Source: Halichoerus grypus
Taxonomy: Eukaryota > Chordata > Mammalia > Carnivora > Phocidae
Direction: 5' to 3'
DNA length: 64,000 nucleotides
NCBI RefSeq assembly: GCF_964656455.1
Contig: NC_135717.1
Location: 9,577,033 to 9,641,032, forward strand
Part shown: in pieces, positions 1 to 14,100 of the stretch
Position numbering within the stretch: position 1 is the first letter of the stretch
How the letters are laid out: the number at the start of each line of letters is the position of its first letter
The notes under the pieces: generated by a model
The model's input: only the letters and a program-made list of their open reading frames with translations
What the model was told of the DNA's origin: nothing
Database searches by the model: none
Made by a program: the position numbers and the translations under genes

Positions 1-358
1 GCCCACTTTCCTTGGTTCATGGCTCCTTCCTCCATCTTCAAACCCAGCAACATCAGGTTGAGTCCTCTTCACGCTGACATCTCTCTGATTCCTTCTTCTG
101 CCTCATTCTTCCACTTTTAAGGAGGTTATATCCCTGTGATTACATTGAGCCCACCCAGATAATCCAGGATAATATCCCTATTTTAAAGCCAGTTTAATGC
201 CATCTGCTACTTTAATTCCCCTTTGGCATGTGTCCCTGCAAAATTCTTATGTTGAAATCCTTCACCTCTTCACCACCCCCACCATGGGGTTGGAAGGCAG
301 GGTCTTTGGGAGGTTGCTTAGGTCATGAGGGTAGAGCCCTCCTGAATGGTATTTGTGC
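1..358 (+). mobile_element. Truncated MaLR/MLT1-like and related repeat sequence
   Basis: Bases 1-210 resemble 59690-59930 (shared CATCTTCAAA.CCAGCAACA and GTGATTACATTG). 231-358 is another old mammalian repeat-like block (TTATGTTGAAATCC..GGTCATGAGGGTAGAGCC). Classification is tentative. Confidence 0.4.
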
Positions 359-549
359 TTTTTTTTTTTTTTTAAGATTTTATTTATTTATTTGAGAGAG
401 AGAGAGAGCTGACAGAGAACACAAGCAGGGGGAGTGGCAGAGGGTGAGGGAGAAGCATGCCCTCCCACTGAGCCAGGAGCCCAACGCGGGGCTCTATCTG
501 AGGACCCTGAGATCAAGACGCTTAACCGACTGAGCCACCCAGGCGCCCC
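359..549 (-). mobile_element. Can-SINE (tRNA-Lys derived)
   Basis: T-run, then TTTTATTTATTTATTTGAGAG, an AG-rich part, and the tRNA-related head ending GAGCCACCCAGGCGCC read in reverse. Confidence 0.93.
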
Positions 550-1138
550 TTTGTTTTTCGCTGGGGGGTGGGGGATGTATTTTTTTAAAAGATGATCTTA
601 TGTGTAGCCCAGTTTGGAAGTCAGATTGGGCCCCGGCTCAGAAAGAATATCCAAGTTTGAGTAGGGGGCTCTGACCTGGTTTCATTATTTATTTAAATAT
701 TCTCCTTACATAAAAAAACCAGCAAACAAAAATATCTTTTGAGATTTGTAACCTAAGCATGTTCAGCCGGGCCTGCCTTCTCCCCACAGCCACAGGAAGG
801 AAACATCTCCTATACTCCACACACAGTCCACAGAGGGCTCAGCAACTATGTACAGAAGAAATGAGAGAAGAAGAAGAAGGGAGGGAGGGAGCTCTCCTTA
901 CCATCTTCCTGACGCTGGGTCTGCCCAGTTTTCCATCTGCCTCCCCGAGTGAGCCTGTTCTCTCTTCTTCTCCAGCTTCTGTGGCTACTTCCACTCACCT
1001 GTAGAAATAGGACACTCCCTCAGGCAGGGTGGTGGCATAAGGAATAATGGAGCTATTTCTGGAGCCCGCAAACAAACCCCAAATATTATAGCAAAAGTTG
1101 TCCCTTGTGCTCTAAACACTTAGAAAATGACAAGGGTT

Positions 1139-1345
1139 GGGGTGCCTGGGTGGCTCAGTCATTAGGCGTCTGCCTTTGGCTCAGGTCATGATCCCAGGGT
1201 CCTGGGATGGAGCCCCGCGTTGGGCTCCCTGCTCGGCGGGAAGCCTGCTTCTCCCTCTCCCACTCCCCCTGCTTGTGTTCCCTCTCTTGCTGTGTCTCTC
1301 TCTGTCAAATAAATAAATAAAATCTTTAAAAAATAAAAAAAAAAA
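1139..1345 (+). mobile_element. Can-SINE, full length with target duplication
   Basis: Head GGGGTGCCTGGGTGGCTCAG to an AAATAAATAAATAAAATC tail. It is flanked by a perfect 16-bp duplication GAAAATGACAAGGGTT at 1123-1138 and 1346-1361, indicating a young insertion. Confidence 0.96.
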
Positions 1346-3329
1346 GAAAATGACAAGGGTTATGGGAGCTGTGAGCCAGGGCCATGATTGAAGACCAAAC
1401 TATATTATGTCTTATTATAAATCACAACACAGGAGTAACTGAAGAGAGATGCTGGCGGCTGTCTTTATAATAAAGCAGTGTGAAAATAAATAAAGGCAAC
1501 ATCCTTAAAAATGGAGTCGGGAAGCCCTCAGTGCACAGCCACTCAGCCCCCAAACAGCAGGAAGCTTACTTCACAGAGCCCAGCAGGAAGTCTTGCCCAG
1601 CCCAGCAGCGAATGTACTCAGCCACTGAAAACCCGTCACCACCCTAAACCCTTGTCAACAGCCCCTCCCAACTTCTTTCTTTCCTCCATAAAAGTAAGGC
1701 CCTTTTCATTCTGTCCTAAGTGTATTAATCAGGATAGACTAGCTGCTGTAACAAACAACCCCACTCATTCCATGCCTTCTAACACAACATGAATTTATTT
1801 CTTGTTCATGGTCACAATACAATGCTGGGGTCAGGGAGGACCCACTCCACAGAGTCGTTCAGGGGCTCAGGTTCCCTTCATCTACTGACTCATCCATCTA
1901 CAGCCTCAGTGGTCTCCAGTGAATCCTCTGCTCACAGCTAGCAGGAAAGAGAAGAGAGAACACAGAGAACCACAGGACAGTTTCTAGAGGTAGTCCCAGA
2001 CTCAACAGATGGCTTCTGCACACATTCCAGGACTCATCACATGATGTCACCTAGTTGCAAGAGAGCCTGGTAATTGTCTAACCTTGTAGGAGAAAGAGGA
2101 GAAGCATGGATGTTGGTGAGCAACAGTGACCTCTGCCACAGTGGACAAATTTGGGGTGTGGCACACCAAGAAATTCAAGTTTGCCCTGGGCTCCAGATCA
2201 CAAAAGGTTTAGAGGTAGGGAGGGCAGAGGCCACCTTGTTAGGGTGACATACCCACCCGGGGACCAGAGACCAGTCATCATCCCCAGCAACATCATCAAT
2301 TTCTCTTTCACTTTGGGTTTGTTGTGATGGTTGCTGTTTCTCCTGCCTCTGGGCTCCCCAAACCACTGAAACTTGTCCGGGCCGTCAAACCCACTGGCTG
2401 TAGGGGGATGGTTTGTGTACACATCCCTGTCCCAGCCTGACCATCATTTTACAACCTGTAAATGCCAAGGTACCAGAGGACTTAGCACTCATTTAAGATA
2501 TGATCAATCACTGGATCTGAAAGACACGATAGCAAATGGGAAGGGGGACCTTTTAGTGGGCAAGGGAAAAGTGATGATGCTGTCCAGCAAGCACCAGGGG
2601 GTGGGTTGCTGAATCTTGCCACATCACCCTGGCCTCTGGATGTTTTGTCGCCAGTGACTAACGGGCCCCACCCTTGCTCCCATCAGCTGATTCAGAATCA
2701 ATACAGGAGGAGACAATGGTGGTGGGTTCCAGGGATCCTAAAAGTCTTAGAGAGACCAGCAGAGCAAACATGTCTGAGGGGTCTGGTGGGTTGCAGCTAC
2801 CCCCACCCCACCCTTACTACATGGACATGAAGTCTTTTTGGTAGCTAGTGCTTTGAATTCAAATTGTCTGGATGTGATGGAGGTGAACTAAAATCCTGGG
2901 AAGTGCTCAGGGTGGCTACAGCCTCTGAACCCCAGGGTTTGGCCTTCTGGTGCTGGAGCTTTACGATCTCCTTGCTCAGTAGCAATTAGCCCCTGGGAGA
3001 ATCACCCTCGGGTGTGAACTCACAAGATGTTGTCATCCCAGAAAGTAATGGAATGATTTCTATTAGCAGCATGGTTGCACAGTGGAGGGGGTAAGTGGAG
3101 GCCATAGTGGGCTCATTAACTGTTGAGCACTAAGTGTATGTGTTCATCATCACGTTAGCCAACAAATATGAAATGCCAACTGTGTGCTCACTTGCATGGG
3201 TGCACTAAGAATAGGAGGTGCAAATTAGGCTCCTAAGACTACAAAGTCCCTGCCCTCAAGGAACTTGCCTCTGGATGGCAAGGTCGGAGGCAGTGGGGAG
3301 TGACACCAAGAACAAGCTTGAACTCTGGA

Positions 3330-3480
3330 CTCTGTCCCAGGGCTGAATTCTTACTTGCTTAACCTCAACAAACCTGTTTATCCATCTGCAATATGGAATC
3401 ATTGCTACCTCACAAGAGCTGCTGTGAAATGAATGCGAAAATTATGTGATGAGAGGTTATTGTGAATACTTGCAACGTAT
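3330..3480 (+). repeat. MIR-like SINE
   Basis: Core wording CCTGTTTATCCATCTGCAAT and GCTGCTGTGAAATGAATG typical of MIR. Confidence 0.5.
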
Positions 3481-4679
3481 CATGTGATAGTCTTACTGGT
3501 TTCATAAAAGTGCACATTCATTGTGGAAAACAGACAACACAGGACTAAAACTTTATGCACCTTTTCCCAAGATATTAGCCTCTGAAACACGCCTTTACTG
3601 GAGTAGCTATAATTAGGAAAACACATACATGCCCAAGACACTATACCGGGCTTCAAGTATCACAGAAAGACGGCAGACGAAGGAGCTGGTTTCCTGGATG
3701 CTCCCGAGGGCCTGGGTGCAGGCAGTGGGAAGATCCCACTGCCCCTGGCAAAGTGGTCAAAATGAGTGTGGGGCTGAGGTGAAGAGCAGGAAGAGAGAAG
3801 TCCCTGGGAGGTACCAGCAAGCCATTAGGATGAGAACTCCGTCTGAATCTCTCCGTGTATTGTGTGGTTTAAAACCCTACAAGCCAAGCTCTATTCCCGA
3901 CCCTCCTCTTAAAGCAGCCTCAGGTTCTGGGAGTTTGAAGGATGTGGTGCCCCAAACCACAGGCTGGTTAAAGGCTCCCCTATCCCTGGGTCAGGTGTGG
4001 GAAAGGCCCCTTCTGAAGGGAGGTGTCCAGAACGTGCTCAGGGATCCTGAGGCCCTGGGGACAATGGGGGAAGGTTCCAGGGAGGTAGAAATTCTTTTAT
4101 TCAGCTGACTGGCTCTCTGTTAGGCTGTTAAAATGCCGAAATCAAGCAGACAGGTCCTCCTGTCCTCCAGATAATCCGAGCACATGGCAACACAACGTGG
4201 GGCAGAGACAGAGGAACGTTAAGGCTTGTGAAAACAATCAGGGGCCATTAAGTTAGTCTGAGGTAACGGGAGGAAAGCAGTCTCCAAAGAGGAACTCCTG
4301 AGGGAGTTGAGGTCACGCCCGTGTGGCCAGGGACATGAGCCAGAGGATTTCTGGGGCCAAGGAGGGAATGGGATAGCCCAAGAGGGCCCCTGGCTGGTGA
4401 ACTGCAGCTTTTCCTCCGCTGAGCACAAGCAAGGAAACACTCCCCTGTAGGAACAGGACATGCCCTCAGGCAGGGCAGTAGCGTATGAAGAATATTCCAA
4501 ATCAAGGCAGAAGAGCACAGTGCAGGGCCTCCCATGCTTTGGTATCTGAATCCCCTGAGAGCTAATAAAGAACACAGAGGCCCAGGCCTGCCGAAGCAGG
4601 ATAGGACCTGGGACTTGGTATTTGTACCCAGGTCCTGGGTGATTCTGACACCTGCCACAGGCTGGGAACCAAGAACATG

Positions 4680-4830
4680 AGCTCTGGACACAGACTCCAT
4701 GGATTTGAATCCCAGCTCAGCCACACGCCTCCTCCGCGACTCTGGCAATGCTTGTGATATGGACGTTCTAAGTGTACGTATCTCAGAGCTGCTGGAAGGG
4801 TGGACTGAGCTGTTACCAGCACAGCACGGA
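4680..4830 (+). repeat. MIR-like SINE
   Basis: GAGCTCTGGACACAGACTCC, then GGATTTGAATCCCAGCTCAG, the standard MIR head. Confidence 0.6.
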
Positions 4831-6308
4831 GAACGGTGTCTGGACTGGAAGTGGTACTCTGGGAATGGTACCCATTATTCTGACCTGTTTCAGCTGTGGC
4901 AGAAAGGTGCCTCTAGAGGAAGACAAAAAATTTAAAGGAAGGGATTTGAGGGTAAAACAGGATATTTGATACATTTAACTGAGATTTTTACAAAAGCAAA
5001 CAGAAAATCCTACTCGATTAGCTAGCCTATGCTACCAGCCAGTGAGCAGTTTGAGACGTTTAAGCCAGAAGCTGAGTACCCATGTTGTAAAGAGAGCATC
5101 CACAACAAGAGGAGGGAAAGCTCCATCAGTTTATTAGAGAAAGCTGGGGTGCTCAGCACCCCCACCCCGCCTGGGCTTCCCTCCTAACCTGTCAGCTTGA
5201 TCCTGGGGCGTGACGGAGGAATGATCAAGGTGTGAATGGCTTCCATATGGGTGCCCTGGCTGCAGCTACTCTGTGGGATACTTGGAAGAACTTGAAGGTG
5301 AGACTGGAGAGGCAGTAATCAGGATCCAGATACCGGTTAATATGCAGGGCTGTTTCCACATATCCAGAACTTCTAGAAGAACTCTCAGACATACTTGGCT
5401 GAACCCTGCGAACTCACAATACTCACTGTATTTCATTTCTGATGGGTTAAGGAGAGCTTGGCTTAGGTTAGTGAACTTGAAACTGCAGGCAAAAAATCAA
5501 GTGTGGTTAACAAGGTAAATGTTAGATGTGGGCCAAGAGGACTCCTTCTGGGGGACCTGTCCTGGCCTCCTCCGGCTATGTCCCTCTCCATGAGGCACGG
5601 GATTTGCAGGACCAGGGAAGTGGGGACACCCAGCGCTTGTGTCCCCCCTCTCACCTACAAGACAAGTTCAGGTACCCATCTTAGACCTTGGAATCCCTGT
5701 CCAAAATGACCCAAGCCTGCCTCCGAGGCCTACGGGAGGAGCCTTTCCCCTGGGGCCATTTTCACAAAGACGGTGCTGCCCCATGGTGCACACCCTAAGG
5801 CCCAAGTGCTGGGTGGCCAAGAAGTGGTGGTTTGCAATATGGTGACACTTGGGAGGTGTGTGCTGGGGTTTCCCTTGTAATGTGGGAAAGAACCAGGTGG
5901 GAAGAGAAGAGGTCTAGACCACAGGATGGCCAGCTATGACACCACACTGTGGCACAGACCTGACTCTGGGAATTCTCAGTTCAAACTTGGCCTTCCAGAA
6001 TGTTATGTCGCGGTTAGGAGGATGGAACGTATGTGGGCTCAGCTTGATTTTTTTTAACCTTGAAATATTAAGACATGGCGCATGGGTCTCCATTTGTATT
6101 CCTGCCTCTGGCTTTTACAAATGTTGGGGATGTGCCTGATGGCTAAAGGTATGTACCAGATAGGCCTCAACTGAAATATTGGAGTGTGCCAATTATTACG
6201 TGCCTTGGGCAATTTACTTGAACTCTCTAATAATACTGATGTTAAGGCCTTTCAATTGCTAGTAAGAATATCCCAATTCAAACAGACTTCATCATAAATA
6301 GGAATTTA

Positions 6309-6519
6309 GGGTGCCTGGGTGGCTCAGTTGGTTAAGCGACTGCCTTCGGCTCAGGTCATGATCCTGGAGTCCCTGGATCGAGTCCCGCATCGGGCTCCCT
6401 GCTCGGCGGGGAGCCTGCTTCTCCCTCTGACACTCCCCCCTCTCATGTGCTCTCTCTCTCTCATTCTCTCTGTCTCAAATAAATGAATAAAATCTTTAAA
6501 AAAATAAATAAATAAATAA
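6309..6519 (+). mobile_element. Can-SINE, full length with target duplication
   Basis: Full head, CT-rich region and A-rich tail. Flanking duplication ATAAATAGGAATTTA at 6294-6308 and 6520-6534. Confidence 0.96.
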
Positions 6520-8159
6520 ATAAATAGGAATTTATTGGTTCTTATAACTGACAAGTCCAGTGGCAAACACCTCAGGTGTGTCTGGATCCAGCAGCCTCAC
6601 CAGCATCCTCAGCACGCGGTCTCTGCTTCCCTGTGTTAGCTTTCCTTCTTGGGCAGGACTACCCATTGTAATAAGCCTACATCCTACTTACCAAGCAATC
6701 CCCACAGAAAATTAAAGCTATCACTTTTCTAAAGATCTGGCAAAGTCCAGGGACCTGATGATTGGTTATATGCCCACCATGAAGGGTCTCAGTTTCTCTC
6801 CTCTAAGTCATGTGGATCGTGGATTAAGAGTCAGAGAAGTGTAGTTCACCAAACAAAAATTAAGATGCGGTTGCTGGGAGAACAGCTGAGGCAAAAACAA
6901 TAGTGGGTTGGTGGGGATTAAATGCTTAGCACTCAAGTTAGCCGCTACTAACATGATCGAGAAAACGCGGATGGACTCAAATCAGGTGTGCGTGCGGAAA
7001 ATGGAAACCACACTCATTTTCCAAGCGCCCCGAAATGGAGATTTGGAAATGCCCTGACAAGCTTAGAAGACACACTGGAATTGCGTGTAGGAATCATGCC
7101 TTTGGTTGCTGTGGCCGATCCTGCAGTGCCAACCTGTGCCCATCAGCACGCCTCTGCCTGAAGAGCTGGGTGTGAAACCAAGCCATGCTCGCCAAGAAGA
7201 CGCCTCTGGAATTGTGTAGAGAAGTACATGAACCCCCAAATTATTACGTTACTAGATCTGTGGCCAATTTGGGGCAATGTTCAGTCTATCTAACCTGAGA
7301 TAATCTACTATCACTGATGACTCATCACGACAGTATGTGTTTCCTACTCACCACCTGTAATCTCCAATTACAGGACAATCTTGAATAGGAGAAGCCTTCT
7401 TACTTTGATGGAAATTGACTAAGACTATCAATAGGGCTTTAAATGTGCACCTTTGTGATTTAAGTATTGTGTTCTATTTTTGATGACTGATAAAAATAGG
7501 CTATATACCACCATTGAAAATATATCCCCGGCCTTTTATTTTGAAAAATTGCAAACCCACAGAAGTTGAGATAGTAATACTAAAATGTTAATGCTGCCTT
7601 CACACACACAGAGCTTTAATCAAAAACACGCGGCGGCCTCTGCTCTAGGTTAATATCCAGGTACCTTCTCCATGCTGACAAGCGAAGCAGCCTCGACATT
7701 AGTGAGAGGAGCGGTGTCCTCAGGAAGTCTGTGACGACTTTTTTGTAGGGCTTCACTCGTCTCATTAGATACTCACGGCCCTGCAAGGCCCTCAGAACAG
7801 GATTTATTCCCATTTTACAGAGGAGGAAACAAACTCAGACGCCCAGTGATCCATCTGCTCAAGGTCTCAAGTCAGTTAAGTGACCCGGCCAAACCTGAAG
7901 CCAAAGACGTCTGACTTCAGTAACTCAACATACTACGGTCACTTGCCTCCCGGATACACAGTGAGAGGAAAGCCAGAGCCAAACAGATACGCAAAGAAGT
8001 GTTTTAGCTTCATTTTTCTGACAACCTGAAAGCAACTGTTCACCGGGACCCATGTGCATAGAGTTATTAACCAAAGTCTGTTATCAAGAGCATAAAACCA
8101 CAATGGAAATTGAGTGGGATGATGCACACAGAGGGTATCAAAATGTCTGCTAACTGCCC

Positions 8160-9400
8160 CCCCGATTTGACTTCAATATTTATCGAGTGCTTACTCTGTC
8201 CCTGGTATTGTGCTTGGGGATACAGAGCAAATAAGACAAAGATTCTGCCCCTGTGGAGCTCACATTTCTGTAGCTTAATGAACAATCCAGAAGCTGCCAA
8301 TGAGAGATTGGTGGGCGGCATCTGGCCCACGTTAGTGTTCTGTTTGGTCCAGTGTTTAATTTTTGTTTTTATAATAAATCGCCAACTTCTAGCTTCTCTC
8401 AAACAAGCAACTTCTGCTGGATTCCTGAATAATAAGTAGCAGCCACCCCTATCCCTCACCCCGGACACCTGCCCTCTAGAGATCACTTCAGTTTCCCCCC
8501 ATTTTCCACCATCTTACACCCAGGCCATTGTGGCCCCACGCATGCATTTGCATTTTCCCCTTGACATCCATAAGCATTTCAGCCGAAACCCCTGGAGCAA
8601 ACATATATCCAAACAAGATGATTTCAGATAGCATTAGGTCACTACAAAATAAATAAAGTAAGCTAATGTGACAGGTGTGGTATGATTGGTGGAAAGGGCT
8701 ACTTCAGACTGGGTGGTCAGGGAGGCTCTCTCTGAAGTGTAATTGAAAGGGAAACCTGAATAACGACAAGCATGACAAGTCTGCCAACAGAAAAGAAAAA
8801 GGCTTCCAAGCAGAGGGAAACGCACAAGCACAGCTTCCGCCTGAGGCAGGACAGAACTTGGCTTGGTCAAATCCGTAACAGCAAGGTTGGGGTGGCTGGG
8901 AGAGCGGTCACGAGATCACAGAGGAAGGAAGAAGCCAGATTACATAGGACCTTGTAGGCTATGATGAGAATTTTGGATTTTATTCCAAGTGCAATGGGAA
9001 GCCTCTGGAAAGTTTTTGCTTGGGAACAATGTGATCTGGTTTACATTTTCAAAAATCACTCTGCTACGTAGAGAGCGACTTAACGAGGCGAGAGAGGAAG
9101 CAGGGGGATCAGTGAGGAAGCTACCTTATCACAGTCCAGTAGGTGACAGTGGCTCGGACCAGGATGGTAACAGAAAAGATGGAGAGAAGCAGATTCAGGA
9201 TATAATCTGTGGAGTCTAACCAAAAGAATTTTCTGATGGAGTGGATGGTAGGAGTGGGAGCATACCGGAGGGATTAATGAAAAAGGGAGTCATTAGGGGT
9301 AACTTCAAGGTTGTGCCTTGTTCAAACATTTATGAGTTGGGGATGTCTAGGGGAGGCCCTGATTTTAGGGAGAGAGACAGCAAGAATGTGATTTCAGAGG
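8160..9400. repeat. Ancient LINE (L2-like) fragments
   Basis: 8165-8300 reads TATTTATCGAGTGCTTACTC, GTGGAGCTCACATTTC, as in L2 ends. 8945-9400 reads GGATTTTATTCCAAGTGCAA and later matching wording of an old dispersed repeat. Exact family not certain. Confidence 0.4.
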
Positions 9401-10658
9401 AATACATTTTGCCAAGATTCAAGTCTCCCTGGATCCTCATTTCCCTTCTCCCACATTCAAGCAGTCTCAAATCCAAAACGTTTGAACTTCGAAATGCCTC
9501 ATCTCTTACCAACTCTATCCCTTCAATTTCAAATCCATCACCTACGTCCTGATTCAATCCTCTCTCTTGCCTTGACTTTTACAGCAGCGTCTATAGCTAT
9601 GAATTAACTAGCAAAAAGCACTTAACAGCCACATGTCCCTCTCTCCCACCAGCCATCTCTGATGGCAGCGATCATGTCTTGTTCGTATTTATCTCCAGTG
9701 CCTAGTGCAGTGCTGAGCACAGAGCGGGCACTGAAATGCCTGACAAACTGAAAAGAGATCCCCTCAAAGAGGACATCACCTTGAAGACAGGAGTCCAATC
9801 TTGGATTCCTATGATTCCTCTACCCAACTTAAAGCAGAACCAGATACAACATGTATGATCAAGTTCCAGAAACTTCGCCTTCCCAAGAGATGTGTTTCTT
9901 TCCTTTTAATTTAGTTTGAAACTACACTGAGTCCCACTTTTACCCGGTAGTTAGTTAGTAAGTGAGATTGGCCGACAGACAACATATATTACTACTCTCT
10001 TCCACTTTTCTTCCAAATCTAGGGACTTTATACGTGCATACCTTCACAATACCTTTGTAATAAGCAGGTCAAGAGAAAATCATTCTCCATTTTCAAATAA
10101 AAAAAAACTGAGGCACAGAATGGAATCCCTTAATTCCTTTTCAGTGGAGTTAGGAGCTTCGCCTGGATTAAGACTAGCCCTTCCCTGACACCCCACCACA
10201 GTTCTGTCACTGGATGGTATCCCAGGCTCCCAACCCTGCCAAGACTGCTGGTTAGTACTCAGGTGTCCCCTAGGTTTTGCCTCCACAATTACAAACTCCT
10301 TTGGGTACGAGGGTGTGTTGCCACAAGGTCAAGGCCATGTCTTCTCTCTCTTCAATTTACTCTTTCCCTCCGTGCCTGGTGAAGACAGATTCCATCCCTT
10401 GGGCCCAGGAGAAAGAGAAGCACCTTGGTTATTAGACTGGGAGGTCAAGTAAGGCCAGGAGTCACAACCGGCAAGAAGAGAGAGAGAGATCAAAGTAAGC
10501 AAGAATAGTTTCAATGGGGAAAAGGGAGAGAGGAGCCACCACTGAGAAAATCAGAATACGCCTTTCAAAAGGTTTCCAGCTGGGGAGTGCCTGGGAAGAA
10601 AAGTGGCAGCCGTGGTGGCAGCAGCATGCCAGACCCTTCCTGCCAGACCCTCCCAGAG

Positions 10659-11121
10659 TCATTTCTTCAAGGCACCCAGGCTTCTCAGCGCCTCCTGGGC
10701 CTGGGTCAGCTGCTGCTGCAGCCTCTGCCGGGTGCTCTCGTTGGAGGCCCGCTTCAGGAGGCCCTGCATTTCCTCCACCACTGCCCGGTGGCCAGGGGTG
10801 TTGTGGAAAAGCCGCACTGCGCGGTCCCCACAGGAGGCCAGAAGCCGGCCGGTGATGTCAAAGGACAAGTCAGCGATACACTCCCCATGGACCTGCTCAA
10901 AGCACTCTTCCTTCTCACCCCGCCGGGTGTTGTAGAGATGAATACTGCTGCCACTGGCCAAGGCCAAGACCTGGGCGTCAGGGGAGAGTGCCAGGCGGCA
11001 CGGCATGGTGCTCGCCTCTTCAAAGCAGCCTGTCCTCAGCAAGTAGGGATCCTGCTGCTTCTTGTATTCCACATCTGTGTCCCACAGTTTCCACGTACCG
11101 TCCTTGGAGACCGAGGCCATC
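10659..11121 (-). CDS. TBL2: TBL2 coding exon 7 (last)
   Basis: Acceptor GCAG before 11121; the reading frame runs to TGA at 10661-10659. It encodes MASVSKDGTWKLWDTDVEYK, the last WD blades (SSIHLYNTRRGEKEECFEQ and CGDRAVRLFHNTPGH), and the C-terminal glutamine-rich helix ending LGALKK. Confidence 0.96.
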
Positions 11122-14100
11122 CTGCAGCATGGAAAATCACGGCTCTAGCCCCAACACACCCTGGGCGGGGAGGGCACTGGGACGGTATGAGGGGTTCCAG
11201 CTAGGAAGCCAACTGCACCGCTGGGCCTACTTCCTGCTGAAGGCCAGGCACTCTACCCACTGCAGAGCTGCTACAGAGATAGGCAAAAGGGCCCCGGTTG
11301 CCAAGAGGGGCTGAGAGCCACGGGTAAGACGTCAGAGAGGATGCACTCACCTGCGGGAGTCATTGGAGAAAGCGAAGAAGTGGACGGCTGCAGAGTGCCC
11401 CTTCAGTTCAAAGGCTCGCACAACCTCCTGGAATTCGCTTTTTTTCCCAAAGCAGACTTCCCACACTTTTACATCTGGGGTGAAGCCACACGAGGCCACA
11501 AACCTGCCACACAACCAGGTTCCTTTACAACTTAATATTAAGGGCATCTCATTTCTGCTAACCCACTAAACCTCATTCCTGAGTAAGTTAATAATCGTAT
11601 GTGTAAATAATGCTGTGCCTTTTAAAACCGCTTTTATACACAGGACCTCAGTTCATCCTCATGACCACGCTATAAGATACATAATACGCCCACCCCAGCC
11701 TTTTAAAAACTATAGATGAAGAGAGACTAAGGACTTGGATCTAGGCGTCCTGATTCCACATCGTATGCTCTTTCCACTATTTGAAGCTGGCTCTCTGCTC
11801 TGTCCCTGGCCACAACTTCTGCCCATCCCAGATGCCAAGTCCCTCCTTCCTCACCTGCTACAGGGGGAGATAGCAGCATGGGTATTGTTCATCTGGTTGG
11901 TGTTGATGGTAGACAGCACACGACCTTTCAGATTCCAGATGAGGATAGTCGTGTCACTGGAAGCAGTCATGATGAACTTCCCTGAGAGGAGAGGGGAGGG
12001 TGACATGAACTGAGGTCAATAACTTGACCAAGTGTCATTCTCTAAGGAGACACTTACAATGGCCTCTGCTGCCTCAAATATCCATGCTCCCCTCCTAAGC
12101 CAAGGGTCCCCACAGATAAGGATTTTGCTCAAGACTGCGGGTCTTACCTGCCTCCCTTGGGGACCTGCTGTGGCTCTGGGACTCCAGGGGAGCCCAGAGC
12201 CAGAGCCCCTTTGTCACACTAGGGTTAGCATAACTCTCAGGCAGCATTAACTCATTCAGCAAATAACTGGTGCTACTTCTTCTAGTCTTAGGTAAGCTCC
12301 ACCCTCTGAATGCCTCTTACCTGTGTCCGCAATGCCAATGTTGATGATGGGTGCCTTGTGCTTTTTAGGAAAGTCCTCTGGGTTGGCTGTGAAGGTATAG
12401 CCCCCATCCTCTCGCTTGGTCATCTTGAAGACACGAAGGGTGTCTCCACTGGCCAGCCAGACGATGAAGGCTCTAGAGACAGGTACCAGACAAGGCACTC
12501 GTTCGTTTGGACATGGAAGCCTATGTGTGCCAGTTCCTATGCTAGGCTCTGAGGAAAATCATGGGTCTTCCTTCATGCCCCAGTCCAGCCCTGCAACTTA
12601 ACCCCTTGGTTCAAAACCTCTTAATACACTTCAGAAGATACGACTCTCATAGCTTTGGCTCCTCCTATGTCTCTCTAGAGTTTAGAAAACCATTATAACA
12701 GCTTCCAAGATGAATCTGGAGCCAGACTTTGTTTGGTACTTCCCAAGTAGGAACACATCTTGCTCTCTCTGCTTCCCTGCTGTGCAAAATGCAGAGACCT
12801 CCAGGGAGCCCCAGGCACTGCTCAAGCTGTCCAGATAGTCTTTCTGCCACCCCCAGGGAGATCCAGGGTCCCCCCTCGCTATTCCAAGTCAGGTATGGGA
12901 AGGACATAAGCCTGGGGCTGGGCTTCTGCAGGCAAAGCTGAGTCCCACCTGCAGTCAGGGCTGAAGCGCACCAGGGTGGCATGGTCCAGCTCCACATTGG
13001 CTCTCATGCTGCGATGTTCCCGCTGCAGGAAGTCCTTGGTACTCCAGATGCGGACGGTGCGATCATCTGCACAGGTGGCCAGGTACTTGCCATTGCTGCT
13101 AAAGTCCATGCAAGATATGTTCCCACTGTGGCTCTAAGGGAAGGGTTGCAGGAAGTATGAACAGGGACCCCTTGGGCACATGGGGTCTGTTGCCTGGATT
13201 AACGGCAAGCTGCTGATGGGGTGTGAGGAGGAGGGGTAGGATGAGGCATCCCCACTGATTTTGGTCAGAGGCAGAAGAGTCTGTCATGTGCACAGAATAC
13301 TAATGAGGAATAGTCTGTGGGGGGGGGGGGGGGTGAGTCTCTGTATATGTGTGCTGAGTATGGGTACCCATGTACCTTCAGTGCCCCAGCCAGGAGGCGG
13401 TGAGTGAAGTTGTGCTGTTGAGGCTTCTCCTTGCGAATTCGTTGATGCTGTTTCTGCTTCTTGGATCTCAGGGACTTGTCAAGTGGCAATCCATTTGCTT
13501 TTTGGCCTATGAGGAGGGGCCGTGTCATCTACCCATTCACTCACTCACTAAGCATTTCTGACCATCTGTGATTGGCCAGGCATTGAGCGGAGCAGCAAGA
13601 CAGGACCAGATAGGGTCCCAAGCTCGAGAAGAGACAGTGATGTGGACAAAAACAGGGGCTTTGGAATCAGACTGGGTTTGGATTGCGTCTCTACCACTGA
13701 GTGATCTTGAGGAGACTGCTTGCTGTTAGTCCATACAGCACCTCAATGCAAACTAGAAAAGGCGTCGGCGCAGCTCAGTGGGTACACAGCACGGCCAGCC
13801 AAGTGCAGAGTGTTGGTCAGACATCCCTAGGTAGGGAAGAACATGCACAACCAATTCTGGTGGCCCTGGCCTTGGGAAAGTTACTTAATTGCTCTGGGCC
13901 CTGGTTTCCTTAAAGAGAAGCTATGATTACCCAACATAAGCATTAAAGGCTCAGAGGACTCCCAGAGAGAACTCAGGGATGAGAGGTAGGTAGTCAACAC
14001 CTGTTGAGCACCAACCCTGAGCCGGGAATGGTGCCAGCCACTTTTGCATAAAATAGCTATTTTCATTGAGAATCAGGCCAGGTGCAAAGCTGGCATGTGT

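Larger units (their letters stand above)
1..10658. other. Gene-free interval downstream of TBL2
   Basis: Beyond the repeats listed separately, I see no conserved exon, CpG island or RNA gene here. 1725-2160 has the look of another decayed dispersed repeat (TGCTGTAACAAACAACCCC). The TBL2 3' UTR presumably occupies the right end, roughly 9.9-10.66 kb, but its end is not fixed. By human synteny BCL7B should lie to the left, outside the window. Confidence 0.6.

Noticed and set aside
9905..9910. ATTAAA on the minus strand as the TBL2 poly(A) signal
   Set aside because: Weak signal without clear GU-rich downstream sequence. Mentioned in the TBL2 entry but not called as a feature.
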